64,000 nucleotides of DNA from Haematococcus lacustris (GCA_030144725.1 JASKMD010000017.1:3243901-3307900), one strand, 5' to 3'. Shown: positions 45,455-56,364, counted from the first letter of the stretch. Numbers and translations are program-made. Notes: generated from the sequence alone by a model not told the origin.

Positions 45455-45655
45455 ATGTCTTGCGATCACTTGCCATGTAGTGCTTTGCCAGGTGTTGCCA
45501 TGTGTTGACTTGCGATGCCATGTAATGACTTGCCTTGTGTTGCCATGTGTTGACTTGTAATGCCATGTAATGACTTATAATGCCATGTGTTGACTTGTAA
45601 TGCCATGTAATGACTTGCCATGTATTGACTTGCAATGCCACGTAATGCCATGTAC
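45455..45655. repeat. Imperfect tandem repeat around 'tgccatgtaatgactt'
   Basis: About ten units of 16-18 bp alternate 'tgccatgt(a/g)(a/t)tgacttg' and 'taatgccatg'. There is no coding indication. Confidence 0.8.
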
Positions 45656-45659
45656 TAAT

Positions 45660-46075
45660 GATATTATGACGTGTGTGATAATGACCAGCGCACCGACCCT
45701 CACCTCACAGCAAGCTGCTGCCCAGTTGATGGCACCATGTACTAAGCATTAAGCCACAGACACACCTCGCATACGGTGAACAGCACATGCCCACATGCCC
45801 TGCAAGCCCAGCAATGTGCTCTTACTACAGCCAACAGAAGTGGAAGACAATCCGCGGTGGCGAAGTGTGCTGGAACAGCCTCAACCAGGCCAGTACTGCT
45901 GTCCCGATTAAAGCCGGTGGGGGGCGTGAGGGGCAGAGGGGCAGCTTGTCACACCCACCTCAACAGGGCCCTGCTCTCTCGGGCTGGCTGCAAGCTTCAG
46001 AGCCCCAGCTGGCCGACCTGCCATGCTGAGCTGAGTATTCTGCCTGCCATGCCATGCCATGCCATGCCTTGGATC
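45660..46075. other. Accessory region, nothing firmly recognised
   Basis: A plus-strand ORF (45787-46029) contains R-G-G-E-V-C-W-N-S-L-N-Q-A but has no family I can name. No RuvC-II-like sequence was found on the minus strand between the two family fragments at 44650 and 46076. Confidence 0.3.
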
Positions 46076-47097
46076 TCACACCCCTGAGGCTGCACTGACT
46101 GCCTGGGTGACGCCGGGGTCGATGCCCACCCCAATCTGGGTGTCTGGGTCAAACACGAAGTCACGCTGCTCAGCAACGCCCTTGCCAATGCGGGGCAGTC
46201 CCACTGCATGGGCCACTCCTGCTGCTGCACTTGGGGCTGCCACTGGGCTGCTGTTGCTGCTGGAGCTGCTGAGGGTGGGGCATGAGGGGTTGGGAGGGGG
46301 CGTGTGTAGTGCACACATACACTGACACCATCAGTCTCCACCGTCCTCTCGAACTGAAAGCCTTGGTTGGCCAGCTTGCCTGTGCTGAACCACCTGTCCC
46401 AATGGTTGCTACGGGCTGGCTCTGCGGTGAATTCCTCCGCTGTCTCCCTTGTGAGCCCCAGCTGCTGGCACACCCCATGCAACACCCTGCTGTCAATCTT
46501 GATGAAATGGATTCCTACCCTGGCCAAGGGGGTGAGGGTGAAGGGGGGTGGGCAGGTCCAGTCAAAGGGAGTTGGCTTGCGTGTGTGCGCCTTGCACACC
46601 CCCTGCCTGCCACCCATGAGACTGCAGGGGCACAACTGCTCCCTCAGAGCTGCCGCTGCTGGCACCTCTGCCCCTGCTTCATAGGCTGAACCCCAGGCCC
46701 GGTCCCAGGCTGCGCACTGCACCCAGCACCTGACCATGAGTTGGAGGTATTCTTGAGACGTATGGGAGTAGCTCCCGGGGCAGCCTGGCCACAGGAAGTT
46801 GAGCCAACCGCGGTGTGGGTGCACGTGGTGAGGGGCCTGGCTTCCACCCTGCTGCCCCGCTGAGCTGCCAGCAGCTGTTGCGCCCCTAGCTGCAGCAACA
46901 CGTCTGCCAAGGTCAGCCCCCTTCCCACTGACACCCCCTGCCTGGCTGCGGTCAACAGCTCCTGAACTTGATGCTGCAGCTCCTGCTGCTGACCAGGTGG
47001 CGCCACCTGCTGCTGCCCCTGCCCTGCCTGATCCTCCCGCACTAGTTGGCACTGCATGGGGGGCCGCAGCCGCTGGTGGGGGGCAGGGTTCGTGCAC
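46076..47097 (-). pseudogene. TnpB/Fanzor-like N-terminal and middle part with RuvC-I-like motif
   Basis: The minus frame to about 46320 contains a W-L-N-F-L-W-P segment, F-I-K-I-D-S-R-V-L, W-F-S-T-G-K-L-A-N-Q-G-F and T-D-G-V-S-V-C-V-H-Y, a pattern known just before the nuclease domain of Fanzor proteins. In another minus frame (46318-46076) follow L-P-R-I-G-K-G and I-G-V-G-I-D-P-G-V-T-Q-A-V-S, a RuvC-I-like block with its Asp at 46118-46120. The frame change is either a short intron (acceptor near 46270) or a frameshift. The copy ends just after RuvC-I, and RuvC-II and III are absent. Subfamily membership is unclear. Family assignment by motif only. Confidence 0.55.
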
Positions 47098-47284
47098 ACG
47101 TCAGGCTGCAGCTGTGGAGCCTTGAGTGCGAGTGGTGGACATGGCCGCATGGAAAGAGAGGCAAGCTGCTGCCCCAGCTGACGCTGACCCGACTGCTGCA
47201 AACCTGTAAACCCATTGCTCTTGAAAGGACCAGGGTCAGGGCCGACCTGCAGGCACAGTGGTGTGTGTGTCATGCCAAGACCAG

Positions 47285-47460
47285 CCACCAGGGGGGTATA
47301 ACGCAGCACTAGGGCATGCACCACATTGAGGTGAGCAAGTGGCGTCGGGTATAGTTGTCCTCATGGCCTGGGCTGCCTGCATGGGCCACCAAGGGCATTG
47401 CATGTCCAATCCTGGGCTACAAGCGGCAGCCAGACAGCCCACCCTAGGCACAGGAGTGGC
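47285..47460 (+). pseudogene. Decayed family-1 TnpB/Fanzor-like fragment, plus strand
   Basis: The sequence 'taacgcagcactagggcatgcaccacattgaggtgagcaagtggc' aligns with the D-R-D-C-N-A-A-L-N-M...G-E-S-K-W region of the 30039 copy. It is followed by broken equivalents of the Y-P-G-L-G-Y-K-R end (I-L-G-Y-K-R-Q-P-D). Stops and substitutions are frequent. Confidence 0.5.
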
Positions 47461-47521
47461 CTATGGGGCACATGTGTGTGCAAGGACCATGTCTAGCAGC
47501 TTCCATCAGCGCACGTGTATG

Positions 47522-49312
47522 TCATGCCGATGGGTCGCAGCCTGCTTGCAGCCAAGCTCTTGGCCCCACCTTCATGCCTGCCTTGAAGGAGGTGCCGGAG
47601 CTGATGTCTGAGTGGCTGGGTGGGTCCGGATCAATGCCAGGGGCCTCTCTGGGTGCCTCCCTAACCGGTGCCTTCGCAACTGCCTGCTGGGTGGTAGCGT
47701 CCCAGCTGTGTGGCAGCAAGAAGCGCATGGCTGCTGGCTGGTGGGTGACAGCGGCGCCTGAGCTGCTCACACGCTGAGCCCTGCCCGCAGCCAGGGAAGG
47801 CGCCTCAGCCATGACAGCAGCAGGCGGGGCAGGTGGCATGGGGGCACTGTTGGCTAAGCTGGGCCAGGCGGCGTGGAAGGATTGCAAGCGAGGGGGATTG
47901 AGGGACTGGGCTGGGGGGGCTGGGGTGGTGGAGTCAGGGTGGCTGGGGCAGCCCACCTCCAGGCGAGCACCTGCACTGTAACTGCCACTAGCGAGGGGTG
48001 TCACGTCCACACAAGACCCTGTGGGGCTGTTGGTGGTGGGTGCAGTGTGAAGTGAAGCTATGGCCAGGCGAGCAGCAACAGTCACAGCACCTGAAGCAGG
48101 GCATGGCTGGGCTATAGGGTCATCACGTGGCTGGGGGGTGACCTCCTGGTGCCTCTTTGCTTCCTGCTGCTGCTGGTAGTTGCGCTGCTGCTTTCCCAGC
48201 CACTGCTTCTGTTGCTGCTGACCTTGCTGTGGCTGGTTATGCTGGTGTTGCTTTTGAAGCACCTTGAGCTGCTGCTGCAGGTCCTCAAACAGCTGCTGCT
48301 GCTGTTGCTGCTGCCACGACTGCAGCCTCTCTGGAGCCAGCTTCAGGGGCAGTTGTGCAAGAGGCGGTTGCTGCAGAGGCAGGTCCTGGCGAGAGTGAAG
48401 GAGAGGGGCTCCACCCAGAGGACCAGGAGGGCTGTCAAGAAGCACAGAGCCCTGCTGCCCTGGAGGAAGCAACCCCGCATGGCTAGGCTGTGCGAAGAGT
48501 GTGCTACCCTGGCCTGGCAGATGCTGCAGGTGGCCTAGTGGGGACTCCAGGCCTGAGGCTGGACTGAGCAGGGCCTCGCTGGGCCGCCCGCCAGGAATAG
48601 GTGCACCAGCAGCCCCTTCTGGCTGGGCCAGCCTGCCTGCCCCAGGCTGACTGGCGGGTTGGCTGGCTGGCTGAGCCATGCTGGTGGAGGGACCCAGGCA
48701 AGAGAACGTCCCCAGCCCGCCCATGGAACTGCTGCATGCAGCACTGTTGGGCAACCTTAGGTCCAACACCAGTACGGCTGAAGGAGCACACATAGGGGGC
48801 ACCGCAGCCGGGCCACCCCGCAGCGCACCCCCCTGGGTGTCCCCCACTGCTGCTGCTGCTGCTCGCCCCTCGAAAGGGCCTTGGGAGTGGGAAGCTGATG
48901 GGCAGCTGGGCAGCTCCAGGCTGGCCATGGCCTGGGTGCCGGCTGGGTCAACAAAGGGCAAGGCAATGCTGCCGGGGTGCTGGCACTGCCCAGACACCTG
49001 GTCTGGCTGGCCAGGCAGGTCATGGAGGGCTGTGTTGGGGTGGAGGTCAGACTGAAGGCTGGAATACGCGCTGCGGCCTTCGACCTGGCATTGAATGGGC
49101 GACCTGCGGTGCCCTGGCCCAGGGCCGATGCTGCCAGATCCGCCGCATGGGCTCCTGCTCCTGCTGCGTTTACGGCTTTTGGCAGCGGCCTCCAGTCGCT
49201 CGGCTGGCGAGGTGCTGTGGCTGGGGTAAATACTCCTTGTTGGCTGGGACAGCTGACAGGAGCGCACGTCTACCACCACGCCCGCTGTGGCGCGCCCCTT
49301 CCACACCTGCAA
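47522..49312 (-). CDS. Gln/Ser/Pro-rich ORF, 596 codons, function unknown
   Basis: A long open minus frame has an N-terminal basic Arg-Ser segment (K-S-R-K-R-S-R-S-R-S, nuclear-signal-like) and a middle Gln-rich stretch (about residues 325-385) that looks like a coiled coil. The rest is low in complexity and Pro/Ser/Gly-rich. It ends about 425 bp upstream of the minus-strand TnpB/Fanzor-like part at 46076-47097, so it could be the 5' part of the same element or an unrelated host gene. No domain is recognised, and introns were not resolved. Confidence 0.4.
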   Translation of the reverse strand: MQVWKGRATAGVVVDVRSCQLSQPTRSIYPSHSTSPAERLEAAAKSRKRSRSRSPCGGSGSIGPGPGHRRSPIQCQVEGRSAYSSLQSDLHPNTALHDLPGQPDQVSGQCQHPGSIALPFVDPAGTQAMASLELPSCPSASHSQGPFEGRAAAAAVGDTQGGALRGGPAAVPPMCAPSAVLVLDLRLPNSAACSSSMGGLGTFSCLGPSTSMAQPASQPASQPGAGRLAQPEGAAGAPIPGGRPSEALLSPASGLESPLGHLQHLPGQGSTLFAQPSHAGLLPPGQQGSVLLDSPPGPLGGAPLLHSRQDLPLQQPPLAQLPLKLAPERLQSWQQQQQQQLFEDLQQQLKVLQKQHQHNQPQQGQQQQKQWLGKQQRNYQQQQEAKRHQEVTPQPRDDPIAQPCPASGAVTVAARLAIASLHTAPTTNSPTGSCVDVTPLASGSYSAGARLEVGCPSHPDSTTPAPPAQSLNPPRLQSFHAAWPSLANSAPMPPAPPAAVMAEAPSLAAGRAQRVSSSGAAVTHQPAAMRFLLPHSWDATTQQAVAKAPVREAPREAPGIDPDPPSHSDISSGTSFKAGMKVGPRAWLQAGCDPSA

Positions 49313-49539
49313 CCACGAGCCCCTGTGTTGTTCATTGCAGGTGTGTCACACTTCGACACTGTGACACACAACATGACTGCGGACCTTCTGCCAAGCCTCA
49401 GTGAGGAATTGGTCTGTGCCCTGCTGGCCCCCCTACACTGGCCATGCACATAGTAAAGCCATGGATGGTATGCATGCACTGTGCATTTGAATGTGTGTGT
49501 GTTGCAGCAACACAAAGTGGCAGTCCCATGCAAAGACAA

Positions 49540-49620
49540 TGGCGATGACAACGACGATGATGATGGCGACAATGATGATGATGACGATTATGATGTTGAT
49601 GATGACAGCAATGATGACAG
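49540..49620. repeat. (GAT/GAC)n imperfect trinucleotide repeat
   Basis: Repeated 'gatgatgatgac' units encode an Asp run on plus and Ile/His runs on minus. It is probably not translated. Confidence 0.8.
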
Positions 49621-49969
49621 ACCATGCAGTGGCTACTTCACAGGTGGAACTAAGAGCCCTCAGCGTCAGGGGCAGTAGCATGGGGTGGGTGCTGTCATGC
49701 AGCCTGGTGTCATCCTGGCATGGAAAAATCCCACCACCATTGATTCGTCACAATTCATGTTTGTTCATGTGCACAGGGGTGCCACCTCCCACCAGACACG
49801 CTGATCCCATGTGCGCTCACCTCCACTGCTTTAGACAAGGCCGCAGCTGGCGTCTTGCCTGCTTGAAGCTGTTTGGCATACAGCCACTGTGGGTGCAGAA
49901 TGAATAGCAACACAGACATTAAATCAGGAATAGCAACACAGACATTAAATCAGCAGCAGCAACATCATG

Positions 49970-50145
49970 TGGCACAGTAGTGTATCCAAGGGGCTCTCCT
50001 TCAGCTGTCATCAGCTCATGCGAGGTCATGTCAGTCATGCCAACTCTAGACTACAGCCCTGTCACAGGGGTCAGGCAATGGTGTAGGTGGAAAGCGCCCA
50101 CGCCATGTGCATGGGAACATAACTGCACACAGGCTAGCCTGAGCT
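49970..50145 (+). other. Isolated family-1 3' tail
   Basis: Beginning with the 'tgtggcacagtagtgt' stop-codon context, this stretch carries the family tail ('tcatcagctcatgc', 'catgccaactctaga', 'ccctgtcacaggggtcaggcaatggtgtaggtgg', 'atgtgcatgggaacataact'). The coding part is lost, yet the tail is well kept. Confidence 0.6.
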
Positions 50146-50184
50146 CCCCTGCCTCCCGCTCTTAGTGTGCACAGCCACCAGTAT

Positions 50185-50445
50185 CTACATTCAGACGGTC
50201 TGCTAACACCTGCTCATAGCCACTTATACCCAGGAGGCGATGTCACTCACTCTCGCACCTCCAAAAGACACTTCCAAAGGACACTTCCAAAGGACACTTC
50301 CAAAGGGCACCACCAAAGGGCACCATAAGTTAAACCTAGCAGAACCTACCAGCATCGCTGCAGCACAAGGCTCAGCACAAAACTCCTTCAGCATGGAACA
50401 ACCTGTTTGACTGTGGGTAATCTCACTCAGCTACTCCAATCAAGT
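50185..50445 (-). repeat. Element 5' blocks in inverted orientation
   Basis: Reading 50440 to 50185 on the minus strand reproduces 29602-29850 of the kinase-intron element: the 'gagtagctgagt' block, then repeated 'ggtgccctttgg/aagtgtcctttgg' and the 'gcgagagtgagtgacat' block. The plus-strand string 'ctgctaacacctgctcatagc' closes it. Confidence 0.7.
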
Positions 50446-50459
50446 TGAAGCATACTCGG

Positions 50460-50692
50460 CCGCACCATGGTTGACTACAAAACCCACTCCGGTGGCACTT
50501 TCCCCCCTAGACCGCTGGGACCCCCATCAAAACTAACAGCTTCATACTTCGTAAGGCTCACAGCCTGTGCAAAGTACCCGCCGGTACTCTGCAGCCCTAT
50601 GCAGCTGCTGCCTGCCTTTGGGCAGCCGGTCATTGACCAGCTTGACGCCCTGCTGGTCCTCCTTGCCAAAGGGGGGCAGAGCCTCCCTGTTC
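50460..50692 (-). pseudogene. TnpB/Fanzor-like C-terminal end, family 2
   Basis: The minus frame reads E-A-L-P-P-F-G-K-E-D-Q-Q-G-V-K-L-V-N-D-R-L-P-K-G-R-Q-Q-L-H-R. It is nearly identical to 44650-44760 but here open through the Arg codon where the other copy has a stop. The upstream part, including RuvC-III, has been replaced by unrelated sequence at about 50693. Confidence 0.6.
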
Positions 50693-50699
50693 CAAGTTA

Positions 50700-51585
50700 C
50701 CAGGCTGCCTTGCTCTACTCAGCCTGGGTAGCCTTTGCAGGCTCAGGGCAGTGGGGTGCAGGCGGTGGCTGCCTTGCGCTTGGCCCTCGCCACCCTCCTC
50801 TAGGCAACACCTTTGCTTCTTGCCCAATGTCTACATCCAGCCCATGGCACAGCCTCGTAAAGGCACCACGTACCAGCATGCTGTCTGATTTGTTGCGTGC
50901 TTTGCTGCGCGTGGCAGCGTAAAACGTGTTCTTGACTGCGTTGTCAGTCCTGCAAGTTGTGGAGCATGAGGGTAGCATGATAACCAGCCCAACAGACACA
51001 TTGCCTTGTGCCTGGCGTCAGCAGCGGTCATGAGCTGCACCCCACTCACCTGCCCGGCAAGCAGCTTGCAATCCTGCTCCATTGCGAGCCTGACATCGAG
51101 TGTTCTCGAGCAATGATGTACTGCACACAGCCCCAAGCACACACACACACATTCACACTCACATTCACACCCACGCCTTTTGTTCACAACTCACTTTCAA
51201 GATCCTTACAAGGCCACACTAGTGCACACAGCAGCAGGATGCTCTTGTTCTTGCAGTGATTGTTACAGTGATTGAGCGCAAGTCTCAGCTGCTCACCTCT
51301 TCCTGTTGCGTCCATTGACCCTTGATCATATTTGGTTGCAAGGAGTACAAGTAGTGTTCACGACACTGGACATGGCATGGAGGGTCAGTTGCATGGAGAG
51401 TAGGAACAGGAGTGACCACAGCTGCTAGCAAGCTACGCTAACGGATGAGGTCCAGGTACACCAGAAAAGCCACATGCCAAGTGAGTTGTATGCGGCCTAG
51501 CATCTAGGCATTGCATTGTACCTGCTTGGCGCTGCGTCCTGTGCCCAGCTCGTCAGCCACATGCTGCCAATCCATTCTGCGTGTG
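50700..51585. other. Accessory region, nothing recognised
   Basis: There is a short (CACA/CATTCACA)-type stretch at about 51138-51175. No coding signal was recognised. Confidence 0.3.
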
Positions 51586-52062
51586 TGTTGGAGTAGCTGA
51601 GTAAGGTTACCCACAGTCAAACATGTTGTTCCATGCTGCCAGAGCAGGGTGGCCAGAGCAGGGGAAGCTGCCAGCCAAGGGCAAGGAGTACCCTGGCCTG
51701 GGCTACAAGCGGCTGCGAGACAAGCCTCCCAAGTCCCAGCAGCAGCAGCAGCAGCAGCCCGGTGCTGCTGCTGCTGCTGCACGTAGTGTGTGCCCCACCC
51801 CATTTGAGCTGTCATCAGCTTTCAATTAGTGCATGTTTTGTCATGCCAACTCTACGGTGTAGCCCTAACGGGTCAGGCAATGCTGTAGGTGGTAGGCGAC
51901 CATGACCATGTGTATGCCATGTGTATGCCATATGTAGGCCATGAGCATGCCATGCGATGGGAACACCACACAGAAAAAAACACTGTTTTGTAGTGGTCCA
52001 CAATCAGTGTGTTCTACTGCAATGAAGGCTCAAGGTTGAGGGCCAAGGTGCTGCCAGTCCAT
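51586..52062 (+). mobile_element. Internally deleted family-1 TnpB/Fanzor-like element
   Basis: The 5' block (51586-51640) is fused at about 51640 to the last third of the coding part: W-P-E-Q-G, K-G-K-E-Y-P-G-L-G-Y-K-R-L-R-D and a Gln/Ala run (to about 51785). The conserved tail follows (51786-51930), then the terminal 'gtgtgttctactgcaatgaaggctcaagg' block (52008-52062). RuvC-III is deleted. The tail is almost identical to that after 30653, so the two copies are recent. Confidence 0.6.
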
Positions 52063-52440
52063 TCTACAGTAAGGGTGGCAGAACAAGAGTGATGCCCTCT
52101 CACTCATGGGCAAGCCATGGGGTGAGAGGAAACCTGCTACAAGTGCATGCATAGGATGTGCAGTAGCACGCAGCCTAACCAACCTCATATGCTGCACTGG
52201 CATACCCTGTACCAAACGCTAGAATGGATTGCCATGCGAACTGCAGACATGCCTGTAGCTCTAAGAAGGAGGCCGATGGCGGGCAAGCAGAGGTTGAGGC
52301 AGAGGCAAAGGGCAAGGTAGGTCAGGGTCAGGGCCAAGGGCAGAGGCAGAGGTGCAGCAGGTGGCGGCAGCGGCGAAGGAGCACGAGGAAGAGGGCGGAA
52401 GCAGGCAGAGGGGGAGGCAAAGCTGGCTGAGGACAGGTTC
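52063..52440. other. Accessory region, nothing recognised
   Basis: A purine-rich stretch (about 52275-52430, 'gaggcagaggcaaagggcaagg') is present. No family is recognised. Confidence 0.3.
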
Positions 52441-52704
52441 CTAACAGAGACACGTTTGCTCCCTTAGCACCTCGCTACTGCTGTAAACGTCGCTGAGCTG
52501 CTGTAGAGGTGCTGCCCGTGGCAAGCCGTGCACGAACCTTTGCCCAGGTCTCCTCGTCACTAGTCCGCGCAGAAACTTTTCCTCAGCATCCGTCCAAGCA
52601 GCTCGCTTGCATGGAACCCTCTGCTCGCCATCCTCGACTTTGTCGAAATCGGATAGCTCTTCATCATCCCTCATCATCGCCTGAAGGCTCGACAGATGGA
52701 CCAC
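52441..52704 (-). pseudogene. Myb/SANT-like DNA-binding fragment with a frameshift
   Basis: The minus frame reads an acidic D-D-E-E-L-S-D-F-D-K-V-E-D stretch, then R-A-A-W-T-D-A-E-E-K-F-L-R-G-L-V. The expected second half of a SANT repeat (T-S-D-E-E-T-W-A-K-V-R-A-R-L) follows in a different frame. The spacing of the two Trp across the shift fits a Myb/SANT helix pair. It is probably part of a transposon accessory protein. Confidence 0.35.
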
Positions 52705-52984
52705 TGGGATTTACGGCAGTACAGAACCATGCTCACCATATTTCCGTATCAACCTCACCTCCTAGATATGTGTCAGGCCGAGGCCCTGTTCGCGGTCGTT
52801 TTAGCTAAAAGATCGTACTGCCTCCGACCGCCGCACTCTTACACCGACGGCCTCGCTGGCTACTCGTACTCCACTGGCAGCCATGCTGCTAAAGATCAAG
52901 AAAGGGCACCAATTGTTAGGCGTTGGTTAGACAACTTACGGGCAATCGGTAAAATGTTCTACCTATTCTACCAAGGCAAGAGGG

Positions 52985-53055
52985 CTCTCTTCTACTACTT
53001 CTATTCTACTACTTCTATTCTACTACTTCTATTCTACTACTTCTATTCTACCTAG
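52985..53055. repeat. (TTCTACTACTTCTAT)n tandem repeat
   Basis: About four to five units of a 15-bp pyrimidine-rich repeat, with no coding role apparent. Confidence 0.8.
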
Positions 53056-53162
53056 GCAAGAGGTTGCAAGGGGCCAACAACCTCGCAAAGATGCCCCTTG
53101 CACACAGTACTGGGCCACAAGCTGCTGCTGCTGCTGGCTTTGGGGTGCGTGGTCTCCACCAG

Positions 53163-53480
53163 TCGTCAGTCAGGTGTCCCCAACCAACAGAAAACCCACC
53201 CCTGGTTGTCAAAACGACGCCGCGTCTCAACCACGTGGTTTCTAGTTATGTGACGCACATCCCCGGAAAGAGCTACGGGGTGAAGCGTGTTTTACTTGTT
53301 TCCGTGCATTGTGCTGAGCGCACTGGCGGCTCAAAACTCAGCATTCAAACTCATGCGTGTATTGCTCATGCGGGCCTCGTTGCGACCGACCGCCGCGACC
53401 GACGTGGCCCAGTATCCCCTGCAAACAGTCAGGGACAGTCGCCGCGGTGAAAACGATTCACATTCCAAACCGATGTAATA
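53163..53480. repeat. Dispersed repeat, inverted copy of 42050-42412
   Basis: It starts with 'caggtgtccccaac' and carries 'acgacgccgcgtctcaaccacgtggtttcta'. These match the partner copy in the opposite orientation. Confidence 0.7.
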
Positions 53481-53741
53481 GCGCCACTACACACACGCAC
53501 GGAAACACACAAGGCTGGAGCGATATTGCACCCCTGCTGGTCCTGCAGCTGCATCCGCCACTGTTCCTGTTGCTACATTAGTTGCTGGCCCTGCAGCAGC
53601 ATCTTCGAGCATACCAGCTGTTCACTCTGTTGATGAGCACCTTGCCATGCTTCTTGTATGTGCAGCCTTCAAACTGCACCAGAATTGCACAGCCACCACT
53701 TCATCCCCATCTCTGCACGCTAGCCCAGCCCCACAACCACC

Positions 53742-54566
53742 CAGCCCAGCCCAGCCCAGCCCAGCCCAGCCCAGCCCAGCCCAGCCCAGCCCAGCCCAGC
53801 CCAGCCCAGCCCAGCCCAGCCCAGCCCAGCCCAGCCCAGCCCAGCCCAGCCCAGCCCAGCCCAGCCCAGCCCAGCCCAGCCCAGCCCAGCCCAGCCCAGC
53901 CCAGCCCAGCCCAGCCCAGCCCAGCCCAGCCCAGCCCAGCCCAGCCCAGCCCAGCCCAGCCCAGCCCAGCCCAGCCCAGCCCAGCCCAGCCCAGCCCAGC
54001 CCAGCCCAGCCCAGCCCAGCCCAGCCCAGCCCAGCCCAGCCCAGCCCAGCCCAGCCCAGCCCAGCCCAGCCCAGCCCAGCCCAGCCCAGCCCAGCCCAGC
54101 CCAGCCCAGCCCAGCCCAGCCCAGCCCAGCCCAGCCCAGCCCAGCCCAGCCCAGCCCAGCCCAGCCCAGCCCAGCCCAGCCCAGCCCAGCCCAGCCCAGC
54201 CCAGCCCAGCCCAGCCCAGCCCAGCCCAGCCCAGCCCAGCCCAGCCCAGCCCAGCCCAGCCCAGCCCAGCCCAGCCCAGCCCAGCCCAGCCCAGCCCAGC
54301 CCAGCCCAGCCCAGCCCAGCCCAGCCCAGCCCAGCCCAGCCCAGCCCAGCCCAGCCCAGCCCAGCCCAGCCCAGCCCAGCCCAGCCCAGCCCAGCCCAGC
54401 CCAGCCCAGCCCAGCCCAGCCCAGCCCAGCCCAGCCCAGCCCAGCCCAGCCCAGCCCAGCCCAGCCCAGCCCAGCCCAGCCCAGCCCAGCCCAGCCCAGC
54501 CCAGCCCAGCCCAGCCCAGCCCAGCCCAGCCCAGCCCAGCCCAGCCCAGCCCAGCCCAGCCCAGCC
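53742..54566. repeat. (AGCCC)n array, long copy
   Basis: About 165 perfect pentamers. The array is the left part of the direct duplication whose second copy has only about 68 units. Confidence 0.95.
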
Positions 54567-55010
54567 CCACACACCACATGCCAGGAGCACCTGCCCCACC
54601 ACCACCATCACATGCCAGGAGCACCTGCCCCACCACCACCACGACATGCCAGGAGCACCTGCCCCACCACCACGACGACATGCCAGGAGCACCTGCCCCA
54701 CCACCACCACGACATGCCAAGAGCACCTGCCCCACCACCACCACGACATGCCAAGAGCACCTGCCCCACCACCACCACGACATGCCAAGAGCACCTGCCC
54801 CACCACCAGCCCCACCACATGCAAGGAGCACCTGCCCCCCCACCTGCCCCTCCCCCCCCACCACCACATGCCAGGAACACACATACCCCCCCCCTCCACC
54901 ACCACACGCCAAGAGCTCATGCCCCACCACCACCACCACATGCCAGGAGCACATGCCCCACCACCACCTTACATGCCCCACCACCACTGTATAAGTGCTA
55001 TGCAGCAGCT
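54567..55010. repeat. 36-bp minisatellite, copy 1
   Basis: Units of 'ccaccaccaccacgacatgccaagagcacctgcccc' type, about nine to ten in number, follow the pentamer array directly. The second copy is at 59613-60105. Both strands are open over it, which gives long spurious ORFs. Confidence 0.85.
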
Positions 55011-55621
55011 GCGCATCCACACACACTGTGAAGCAAGCAACTGTACATGTATATTTGAACAATTTATGCCTTAATGCTTGGGGCTGAATGTCACGGGTTT
55101 GTGGACCTATCCTCGCAACGACCCACATCGCAACATGGTTCATAAACAAGCTTCGCGTTTAACCACTAAGGAACACTAAGGAACTACGTTGTCTTGCTCC
55201 AACCACCAACCACCACGCCCAGTCGGCAGACGGCCCAGACGGTCTCTTCGCCCACTGCGGGGCAACGGCGGTCAGCCTCGGTACACGCGCCAAGGCCACT
55301 CGGATCGGGGTCCGGCCCAGTCGAGGTCACCCCATGACCCATGGTCCGAGCGGCCGGACTAACAAGGGTTCGCAATCAGCCTTTCACTTTTTGATTCTGG
55401 CTTGCATGCACCCATGCCTCGCCTCCTTCTCAGCGTGAGGTTTGTGTGCTTAGGGTTTGGAGTGGGCTGAGTGGTGGCTATAGCGATGTAAACCCAGCAT
55501 CATCATCAGCCTCCTTACGTGCAATGGCTACTACTACAACTAGCCTAAAAACCAATGCCGCATCCTTGCTGCACCTTGTCGCACCTCATCTTGTAGGTGT
55601 GCATTGAGGCAACAGCTCTTG

Positions 55622-55830
55622 CCCCACTGCCCCACCTCCTGCCCCCCCTCCTGCCCCCCCTCCTGCCCCCTCCTGCCCCACCTCCTGCCCCACCTCCTGC
55701 CCCACACTGCCCCCCCTCCTGCCCCACCTCCTGCCCCACCTCCTGCCCCACACTGCCCCACACTGCCCCCCCTCCTGCCCCCCCTCCTGCCCCCCCTCCT
55801 GCCCCACACTGCCCCACCTCCTGCCTCACA
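55622..55830. repeat. (CCTCCTGCCC)n decamer array
   Basis: About 18 units with CACACTGCCC variants. The equivalent in copy 2 is at 61768-61985. Confidence 0.85.
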
Positions 55831-56364
55831 CTGCCTCACACCGCCCCACCTCTTGTCCCACCAGTGATGCAAGGGTGCAGCAGGCTAGTGCACTGGCTGT
55901 GGACGACTGCCTCGAACACTTAAAAGGGGATCCAGGACCCATCACACCATCACACCTCCCTGGGCTTCCCTGAGGTTCCTCCCCCTGGGAACCAGGCAGC
56001 TGTCCTTGGGCCTCCTAGCCGGCTGCCACATCCATCGCACCTCTGACATGTGCTCCCGCTCCAGGCACTGCCTGCTACCTCATGTTGCACACTCTACCAC
56101 CCTTCAATTCGAGACACCTTTCAACAGGTGTGGGGCCATTGATGGCCAGGGGTGTGGCTGCCTGCTGTTGGAGGTCAGATGCCACGCAGGATGGCCCGCC
56201 CCCATTCCAACACCTCGATCACTGCCTCAGCCGTGCGGTGGCTCAGTCCGTCCCCAAGCACCTGCGGCCACTCCATCCCACCAGGGTTCAAATCCTTGCG
56301 CCCAAAAGGTCTCAGACTGGTTAGGCAGGCCACACGCACAGGTGTGTGCCACCATGCCTGCATC

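Larger units (their letters stand above)
53742..56362. repeat. Direct segmental duplication, copy 1
   Basis: It is nearly identical to 59271-62507 in the same orientation, in array and non-array sequence alike. Copy 1 lacks the 975-bp insertion present in copy 2 and has the longer pentamer array. Similarity stops abruptly at 56362, where kinase-derived sequence begins. Confidence 0.88.

Noticed and set aside
53582..55149. ORFs of 280-480 codons over the AGCCC array and 36-bp minisatellite
   Set aside because: Same artefact: open frames on both strands with no recognisable non-repeat domain.
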